Origin: DATHGT01 sp035317605
GTDB lineage: Bacteria; Methylomirabilota; Methylomirabilia; Rokubacteriales; CSP1-6
DNA length: 19,991 nucleotides
Assembly: GCA_035317605.1 (NCBI GenBank)
Contig: DATHGT010000285.1
Coordinates: 1-19,991 of the forward strand
Reading direction: 5' to 3'
The translations under genes were made by a program, and so were the position numbers. The notes under the pieces are model-generated. The model ran no database searches. It saw nothing but the letters and a program-made list of their open reading frames with translations, and was not told the DNA's origin. Positions 14,867 through 19,991 of this stretch are shown here, piece after piece (the stretch's first letter is position 1; each line of letters opens with the position of its first letter).

Positions 14867-15952
14867 ATGTCCGCGATCGGCGGCCTGCTGCCGCCGCTGC
14901 TCTCCACCCTCGACCGCGTCGAGTGGGTGCAGCGGCATCTCTTTCCGCCGCTGGCCCCCCAGCTCGTGGAGGAGCTGGCTCCGCGGATCGAGCTGGTGGC
15001 GGAGCCGCTCGCCGCCCTCGAGCGCGCCGACTGGCCCGACGATCTGAAGTTCATGCGGGAGCGCCTCGTCGACGTCGGCCGGCGCACGCTGGATCTGATC
15101 GCCGCGTTCGTCGAGGCCTCGGGGCCACGGCGCGCTCCGATCGATCTGTACCGCGCGCTCCGCCGCTTCGCGCCGCTGCAGGAAGCGCTCTATCCGCTGG
15201 CTCCCCTCTTCGAGGCGGTGAGCCGCTGGTTTCTGGAGCCCGCCCGGCGTGACGACCACGAGCTCGTCGCGCGACTGCGCGCCGGGGCGCTACGCGACGA
15301 TGGCCCCAAGGTGGGCGTGCGCCACGGCGCCAACGACCGCGACACCCGCGGCGGCTTCTCGCTCTACGTCCCGGAGTCGTGGGACGGGACGACCGCGATG
15401 CCGCTGATCGTCGCCCTGCACGGCGGATCGGGACACGGCCGCGACTTCCTGTGGACGTGGCTTCGCGACGCGCGGACGCGCGGTGTGCTCGTGCTCTCGC
15501 CGACCGCTCGTGGCCAGACGTGGTCGATCATGGGCGGCGAGGACGTCGACGGCCCCGCGCTCCGTCAGATGGTGGACTTCGTGAAGGAGAACTATCCGGT
15601 CGACCACTCGCGCGTGCTCTTGACCGGCATGTCCGACGGCGCGACGTACACGTTCTTCCACGGTCTCCAGGCGGACACGCCGTTCACCCATCTGGCCCCG
15701 GCGTGCGGGATCCTGCACCCGGTGCCCCTCGCGTACGGTCTCCCCCACGCGCGCGACCGGCGGATCTACCTCGTCCACGGCGCCCTGGACTGGATGTTCC
15801 CCGTCCAGAGCGCGCACATCGGTCGCGACGCCCTCGTCGCCGCCGGCGCCCGCGTCGTCTACCGCGAGCTCGACGACCTGTCCCACGTCTACCCCCGCGA
15901 CGAGAACCCCCGCATCCTCGACTGGCTGATGGGGAGCACTAGCCCGGAATAG
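14867..15952 (+). CDS. Alpha/beta hydrolase (carboxylesterase/phospholipase-like) with helical N-terminal extension
   Basis: A 361-residue protein. From about residue 160 it is an alpha/beta hydrolase with oxyanion motif HGGSG (185-189), nucleophile Ser256 in GMSDG, acid Asp308 in HGALDWMF and His340 in DLSHVY, a full catalytic triad. The first about 145 residues are helical, rich in Leu/Ala/Arg and without a recognisable domain; esterases of this type usually lack such an extension. There is no signal peptide, so it should be cytoplasmic. The start is uncertain: ATG 14867 lies at the foot of a GC hairpin with no ordinary ribosome binding site; GTG 14852 is in frame, and the open frame reaches 14795. 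It is separated from the dioxygenase gene by two hairpins and converges with the cyclase gene. Confidence 0.82.
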   Translation: MSAIGGLLPPLLSTLDRVEWVQRHLFPPLAPQLVEELAPRIELVAEPLAALERADWPDDLKFMRERLVDVGRRTLDLIAAFVEASGPRRAPIDLYRALRRFAPLQEALYPLAPLFEAVSRWFLEPARRDDHELVARLRAGALRDDGPKVGVRHGANDRDTRGGFSLYVPESWDGTTAMPLIVALHGGSGHGRDFLWTWLRDARTRGVLVLSPTARGQTWSIMGGEDVDGPALRQMVDFVKENYPVDHSRVLLTGMSDGATYTFFHGLQADTPFTHLAPACGILHPVPLAYGLPHARDRRIYLVHGALDWMFPVQSAHIGRDALVAAGARVVYRELDDLSHVYPRDENPRILDWLMGSTSPE

Positions 15953-15972
15953 TCGTCTTCACGCCGCGATCT

Positions 15973-16497
15973 TCATCGAGGCCTCCGGTCCTGGAGGCGA
16001 ATGTAGGTGACGGGCGGCGTGTGCTTCTTGAAGCGCCGGCGCAGCGCGGTGCTGAGCTTGCGAAACGCGGTGACGGAGAGGGCCACGCCCCTCGCGTCCA
16101 GGGCCGCGGCCACGTTGACGGTCTTGCCGATCACGTCGTAACGCTTGTCGCCGGCGGGTCCGAACGGCCCGGAGACCACCGTCCCGAAGTGCGCCTTGAC
16201 CACGAGCCGGCACTCCCAACCCCGCCGGGCCATCGACTGGTCGACCGCGTCCTTCAAGCTCAGCAGGCTCTCGACGCCGCGGTCGACGTGGGATTCGTCG
16301 AAGGCGATGAGCAGGGCGTCTCCCATGCACTTGAGCACGCGGCCGCCGGCGTCCTGTACCGACGCACCGACCTGCTCGTAGAAGGCGTCGAGGGCGTCGG
16401 CGATCTCGACGTCGTCCACGCGCTGGCTCTGGACGGCGAAGCGGGTGAGGTCGACGAAGACGATCAGCTGGGACGTCTCGGAACGGGTCTCGGACAT
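15973..16497 (-). CDS. Single-domain class III adenylate/guanylate cyclase-like protein
   Basis: A 174-residue protein consisting of one cyclase homology domain. Metal-binding aspartates are Asp16 (FVDLTRFA) and Asp60 (LKCMGDALLIAF). The purine-contacting pair corresponding to mammalian Lys938/Asp1018 is Lys56 and Asp121 (RYDVIGKTVNVAA), arguing for ATP. Asn128 is the conserved transition-state asparagine, but the arginine expected four residues later (NxAxR) is Ala132. Class III cyclases work as dimers, so a homodimer would lack this arginine in both sites and may be weak, inactive or purely regulatory. GGAGGAG, 5 bases before ATG 16497, sets the start. The gene has no sensor domain and is divergent from the VOC gene and convergent with the hydrolase gene. 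Confidence 0.85.
   Translation of the reverse strand: MSETRSETSQLIVFVDLTRFAVQSQRVDDVEIADALDAFYEQVGASVQDAGGRVLKCMGDALLIAFDESHVDRGVESLLSLKDAVDQSMARRGWECRLVVKAHFGTVVSGPFGPAGDKRYDVIGKTVNVAAALDARGVALSVTAFRKLSTALRRRFKKHTPPVTYIRLQDRRPR
15981..15998. terminator. Small inverted repeat at the 3' end of the cyclase gene
   Basis: GCCTCC and GGAGGC flank GGTCCT, overlapping the last codons of the minus-strand cyclase gene and lying just beyond the convergent hydrolase gene. The 6-bp stem without a T-tract is a weak terminator candidate. Confidence 0.25.
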
Positions 16498-16685
16498 GGC
16501 GCTCCTCCGTGTCGAATGGTCTGACGTCGGCCCGGGGGTCCGACCGTATCGGGAGTGGAACGCAGGCCCGTCCGTCCTGCAGTGGGGCCAGATTAGCGCG
16601 CCCGGGGCTGCCTCATCAAGAAGATGCACGGGGCCGTGGTTGCGCTATCCTGTGGCCCAAGATCAGGTCAGAGGGGGGACGAACG
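16498..16685. promoter_or_regulatory. Divergent intergenic region between cyclase and VOC genes
   Basis: This 188-base gap must hold promoters for both directions. TATCCT at 16646-16651 is a possible -10 for the rightward VOC gene, giving a leader of about 30 bases that contains the purine-rich ribosome binding site AGAGGGGGGA. No clear -35 and no strong operator palindrome were seen. Confidence 0.35.
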
Positions 16686-17906
16686 ATGGCGTCGAACGGC
16701 ACCCGCTTCAACGTCGGTGGCGTGCTCCTGCCGCGGCCCTTCAAGATCCGGCGGCTCGGCCACTTCGGGTTCAACGCGGTCCAGATGGACGCCGGCCGCG
16801 ACTTCTACACCGCCCTGCTCGGCTTCAAGCCGTCGGACACCCTCGACTTCGGCAAGATGCCGTGGGCGCCGAAGGACAAGGATCTGGGCGACACCAACGG
16901 GTACTTCATGCGCTACGGGACCGACCACCACGCGTTCGTGCTCTTCAACAAGCGCGTGCTGGATCATCGCCCCGATCGGAAGTTCGCCCCCGAGGTCACC
17001 GTCAACCAGATCACCTGGCAGTGCGGCAGCCTCAAAGAGATCATGGACGCCCACACCTACTTCCAGGAGCACGACGTTCCCATCCAGCGGGTGGGGCGCG
17101 ACATGCCCGGCAGCAACTGGCACGTCTACGTCTACGACCCCGACGGGCACACCATCGAGCTGTACTACGGGATCGAGCAGATCGGCTGGAACCAGATGAG
17201 CAAGCCCACGGACATGTACTACCGCGGGTTCCGCGAGAAGCCGGCCCTGCCCCAGGTCTCGGAGATCACCGAAGTGGCGGAGGCCCTCGACAAGGGCATC
17301 GACATCGTGTCCGGCCACCGGACGCGCGAGACGCTGGACGAGACGTTCGACGTCGAGGGCGTCATGCTGCCCCGCCCGTTCAAGATCACCAAGATCGGGC
17401 CGGTGAGCCTGTTCGTCGCCGACGTCGACCGCGCGGAGGCGTTCTACACCCAGCACCTCGGGTTCGTCCGCAGCGAGCAGACGGTGTATCGGGGCGCGCG
17501 CTGCGTGTTTCTCCGCTGCGGGACCGAGCATCACAGCGTGGGACTCTTCCCGCGTGAGCTGCGCGGCACCCTCGGGCTCTCGGCGCACTCGACCTGCATG
17601 TCCTTCGGCGTCGAGGTGGGCAGCTACGCTCAGCTGCGCGAGGCGGTGGCGTTCCTGAAGTCGCGCGGGGTGACGTTCGTGGACTCGATTCCGCCGGAGC
17701 TCTATCCGGGCATCGACTACTCGGCGTTCGCGCTGGATCCGGACGGCCACTGCGTGCAGCTCTACTACTACATGGAGCAGGTCGGCTGGGACGGGCGCGT
17801 GCGGCCGGCCGCCGAGCGCCGCCGGGTCAACGGCGCCTGGCCGGAAACGCTGGAGCCGCTTTCGGACACTTACGTCGATCAGGTCTTCCAGGGACCGCTG
17901 GGATAA
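16686..17906 (+). CDS. Double-domain VOC protein, extradiol dioxygenase-like
   Basis: A 406-residue cytoplasmic protein made of two homologous vicinal-oxygen-chelate domains. The repeat is plain: GVLLPRPFKIRRLGHFGF (12-29) versus GVMLPRPFKITKIGPVSLF (225-243), GTDHHAFVLF versus GTEHHSVGLF, and DPDGHTIELYYGIEQIGW versus DPDGHCVQLYYYMEQVGW. The HH motif matches the His pair that includes the catalytic base in extradiol dioxygenases. In domain 1 a first-strand metal ligand His26 and the last-strand Glu158 are kept. In domain 2 the matching positions are Pro239 and Gln358, so it is probably non-catalytic. A second metal His is not evident in either domain. AGAGGGGGGA precedes the ATG; the longer upstream frame is not supported. 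A solute-binding protein gene follows 7 bases later, consistent with uptake and cleavage of an aromatic compound. Confidence 0.85.
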   Translation: MASNGTRFNVGGVLLPRPFKIRRLGHFGFNAVQMDAGRDFYTALLGFKPSDTLDFGKMPWAPKDKDLGDTNGYFMRYGTDHHAFVLFNKRVLDHRPDRKFAPEVTVNQITWQCGSLKEIMDAHTYFQEHDVPIQRVGRDMPGSNWHVYVYDPDGHTIELYYGIEQIGWNQMSKPTDMYYRGFREKPALPQVSEITEVAEALDKGIDIVSGHRTRETLDETFDVEGVMLPRPFKITKIGPVSLFVADVDRAEAFYTQHLGFVRSEQTVYRGARCVFLRCGTEHHSVGLFPRELRGTLGLSAHSTCMSFGVEVGSYAQLREAVAFLKSRGVTFVDSIPPELYPGIDYSAFALDPDGHCVQLYYYMEQVGWDGRVRPAAERRRVNGAWPETLEPLSDTYVDQVFQGPLG

Positions 17907-17913
17907 GTAGCGG

Positions 17914-19530
17914 ATGATCAGCCGGCGCGCGCTCATCGGCGCGACCACGGCCGCGGCGCTGGCGGCGCTGCGGCCGAGTCACGCCAGGGCCGAGACCCCG
18001 AAGCGCGGAGGCAAGCTGGCCCTCCGGCTGTGGGATCCCCCGCACTGGGACCCGTATCTCACGCCGGCCTTCCGGACGCAGGTGCCCTACAGCTTCACCC
18101 ATAGTCGGCTCATCAAGCACAAGGCGGGGCCGGCCGTGCTGCCCGGCACGTTCGAGTTCGAGGGCGACCTCGCCGAATCGTGGAGCCAGCCCGACGAGCT
18201 GACCTACGTGTTCAAGCTCCACCGGGGCGTGCGCTTCCAGCCCAAGCCGCCCGTGAACGGGCGCGAGCTGACCGCCGCCGACGTGGTGTACTCGATGGAG
18301 CGGTTCCGCTCCGTGAAGGGCAATCCCCAGGCGTACCTGCTGGCCATGGTCGACAAGGTCACGGCCCTCGACCGTCACACCGTGCAGTGCACGCTCAAGG
18401 AGCCCTACGCGTGGTTCCTCGACATGATCGCCAGCCCCATGACGCTGCCCATCGTGGCCCGCGAGTGCGTCGAGAAGTTCGGCGACCTCAAGAAGGCCGA
18501 GGCCACCGTGGGCACCGGACCGTGGATGCTCGAGCGTTACCGGCCCAACGTCGGCTTCACGCTCGTGCGCCACCCGCACTACTTCCGATCCGGGCTGCCG
18601 CTCATCGACCGCATCGAGGTCACCATCGACGAGGACAACGCCTCCCGCCTGGCCGCGTTCCTCGCGGGGAAATACGACCTGGGCTGGGAGAACGGCGGCG
18701 CCATCAACCGCACGGACTGGAACGCGATGCGGGAGCCGCTCAAGCGTCACCGGCCCGGGCTGCGCACGGCCGAGCACCCGAGCAACGTCGTGTACCGGGT
18801 CTTCATGCGCACCGACAAGGCGCCCTTCTCGGACGTGCGCGTCCGGCGCGCGATCTCGATGGCCATCAACCGCAACGCGCTCATCGACGCGGTGGCCGAC
18901 GGATCGGGCTGGCTGAACGGGGCCGTCCCGCTCGCGCTGGGCGACTGGGGGCTCGCCGTCGAGCATATGGGGGACGCACAGCCTTACTACCGGCACAACC
19001 CGAAGGAAGCGCAAAAGCTGCTCGCCGAGGCCGGGCATCCCGGCGGGTTCGCCACCGTGATGGACTTCAACAACTACGGCTCGTCCTTCATGGACGACGC
19101 GATCGCGCTCGTCCTGAGGGACCTGAAATCGGTCGGCATCGACGCCAAGCTGAACCGGAAGGAGTACGGCGCGTACATCGCCACCACGGCCACCGGCAAC
19201 TACGAGGGCATGTACTACGGCGCGACCCCGTTCCTCGATCCCGACAGCAGTCTGTACACGAACTTCGCGCCGGGGCACCCGCGCAACGTGGCCAAGGTCA
19301 ACGACCCGGTGTTGACCGACCTGCTGGTCCGCCAGCGGCATACGGCCGACCCGACCGCGCGGCGTGGCCTGATCCACGACATCCAGCGTCACGCGGCCCT
19401 CCAGCAGTACATCATCGAGCTCTACTCGCCGGTGACGGTCTTCGTGTGGAACGGAGCCCTCAAGAACTACGGGCCGAATCTCGGGTACGATTATGGCGGC
19501 CGTCTGGTGGCGGCCTGGCTCGACCGATGA
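17914..19530 (+). CDS. Family 5 extracellular solute-binding protein (peptide/organic solute ABC type)
   Basis: A 538-residue exported protein of the SBP_bac_5 family. The leader MISRRALIGATTAAALAALR has the twin-arginine pattern S-R-R-x-x-h followed by a hydrophobic core, cut near ARA at residue 26, so export by the Tat route is likely. Family features include LAESWSQPDELTYVFKLHRG, VRFQ...LTAADVVYSMERF, GTGPWMLERYRPN and SDVRVRRAISMAINRNALID. Such proteins bind oligopeptides, nickel, opines or other organic solutes; the neighbouring VOC genes suggest something other than peptides. No permease or ATPase gene of this system lies within the window; they may be further right or elsewhere. It starts 7 bases after the VOC stop, and the next VOC gene starts 28 bases after it, forming one unit. 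Confidence 0.9.
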   Translation: MISRRALIGATTAAALAALRPSHARAETPKRGGKLALRLWDPPHWDPYLTPAFRTQVPYSFTHSRLIKHKAGPAVLPGTFEFEGDLAESWSQPDELTYVFKLHRGVRFQPKPPVNGRELTAADVVYSMERFRSVKGNPQAYLLAMVDKVTALDRHTVQCTLKEPYAWFLDMIASPMTLPIVARECVEKFGDLKKAEATVGTGPWMLERYRPNVGFTLVRHPHYFRSGLPLIDRIEVTIDEDNASRLAAFLAGKYDLGWENGGAINRTDWNAMREPLKRHRPGLRTAEHPSNVVYRVFMRTDKAPFSDVRVRRAISMAINRNALIDAVADGSGWLNGAVPLALGDWGLAVEHMGDAQPYYRHNPKEAQKLLAEAGHPGGFATVMDFNNYGSSFMDDAIALVLRDLKSVGIDAKLNRKEYGAYIATTATGNYEGMYYGATPFLDPDSSLYTNFAPGHPRNVAKVNDPVLTDLLVRQRHTADPTARRGLIHDIQRHAALQQYIIELYSPVTVFVWNGALKNYGPNLGYDYGGRLVAAWLDR

Positions 19531-19558
19531 CACCGTCAGGCGAAGGAGGCAGACGACC

Positions 19559-19991
19559 ATGGCGTTGATCAAAGTGAAGGACCTCGCGTTCGTGAGGCTG
19601 CGGGCCCCGGAGCTCGACCGGGAGGAGGAGTTCCTCACCCACTTCGGCATGAGCCGGACCGAGCGGACGCCGACCGCGCTCTACATGCGGGGGACGGACC
19701 CGAGCCATCACCTGCACGTCACCGAGAAGGGCGATCCCGCGTTCGTGGGCTTCGCCTACTACGCCGAGGGCGAAGAAGATCTGCACCGGGTGGCCAAAGC
19801 TCCCGGCGCCAGCGCGGTCGAGAAGATCGACGAGCCGGGCGGCGGCCAGCGCGTGCGGCTGCGCGAGCCCAACGGCTATCAGGTCGAAGTCGTGTGGGGG
19901 ATCGAGACGCTGCCCACGCTCTCGTATCACTACCAGCACATGAACACGGGCCCGGAGCCGCTGCGCCGCACCGAGCTGATGCGGCTGCGTC
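19559..19991 (+). CDS. VOC family (extradiol dioxygenase-like) protein, N-terminal part, cut by right edge
   Basis: The first 144 codons of a second VOC protein: MALIKVKDLAFVRLRAPELD, SHHLHVTEKGDP with the conserved HH, and REPNGYQVEVVWGIETLPTL. This first domain has no His on the first strand where a metal ligand is expected and resembles the non-catalytic N-terminal domain of BphC-like two-domain dioxygenases. The metal-binding domain would then lie beyond the window. AGGAGG stands 9 bases before the ATG at 19559. The gene follows the solute-binding protein gene after 28 bases and is probably co-transcribed. Confidence 0.8.
   Translation, partial: MALIKVKDLAFVRLRAPELDREEEFLTHFGMSRTERTPTALYMRGTDPSHHLHVTEKGDPAFVGFAYYAEGEEDLHRVAKAPGASAVEKIDEPGGGQRVRLREPNGYQVEVVWGIETLPTLSYHYQHMNTGPEPLRRTELMRLR

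Noticed and set aside
13109..15259. 716-codon minus-strand open frame
   Set aside because: It is antisense to the DinB-fold, dioxygenase and hydrolase genes, all of which have intact catalytic residues on the plus strand.
16509..16685. Upstream extension of the VOC protein and of the cyclase frame
   Set aside because: Both extensions overlap each other in the divergent promoter region, and good ribosome binding sites stand before ATG 16686 and ATG 16497.
17107..17586. Idea that the second metal histidine of the double-VOC protein is supplied by His301 of domain 2
   Set aside because: When the helices after this strand are aligned, His301 falls three residues before the expected ligand position, so a split metal site cannot be supported from sequence.
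17827..19650. 607-codon minus-strand open frame
   Set aside because: It is the mirror of the family 5 solute-binding protein gene, with composition typical of a shadow frame and no recognisable domain.

Overview
High-G+C bacterial chromosomal DNA (by eye about two thirds G+C, apart from a stretch near 50% at about 1150-2150). Codon use and gene content (CaiB/BaiF CoA-transferase, MmgE/PrpD, a stand-alone MetE-type protein, tandem VOC proteins, ABC solute-binding proteins) recall uncultured soil lineages such as Rokubacteria/Methylomirabilota or Betaproteobacteria. This placement is an inference from gene content, not a phylogenetic result. I saw no rRNA, tRNA or CRISPR.

Layout. (1) 1-2150 is accessory DNA: the right end of an ISL3-like insertion sequence with its terminal inverted repeat, a truncated AAA ATPase, a VapBC-type toxin-antitoxin pair, and a low-G+C membrane-anchored protein of unknown function. 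(2) 2270-7696 (minus strand) is a metabolic cluster: MetE-like methyltransferase, MmgE/PrpD protein, CoA-transferase (joined by a TGATG overlap), then a 528-residue histidine-rich protein of unknown function. (3) 7764-11700 (plus strand, divergent from the previous cluster) is a complete ABC importer: periplasmic binding protein, fused double permease, ATPase. The permease/ATPase junction carries a 24-bp direct repeat. (4) 11754-15952 (plus): a REC-PAS-PAS-HisKA signalling protein lacking an ATPase domain, a DinB-fold protein, a TauD/TfdA-type dioxygenase and an alpha/beta hydrolase whose start lies against two GC-rich hairpins. (5) 15973-16497 (minus): a single-domain class III nucleotidyl cyclase-like protein with one active-site residue replaced. 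(6) 16686-19991 (plus): a double-domain VOC (extradiol dioxygenase-like) protein, a family 5 solute-binding protein with a Tat-like signal, and the start of a second VOC protein cut by the window edge.

Functional reading. Regions 2, 3 and 6 fit uptake and breakdown of small organic acids or aromatic compounds, but no substrate can be fixed from sequence. The least explained items are the 528-residue protein, the kinase without a catalytic domain, the cyclase with the missing arginine, the asymmetric double-VOC protein, and the mobile-element junction at the left end.
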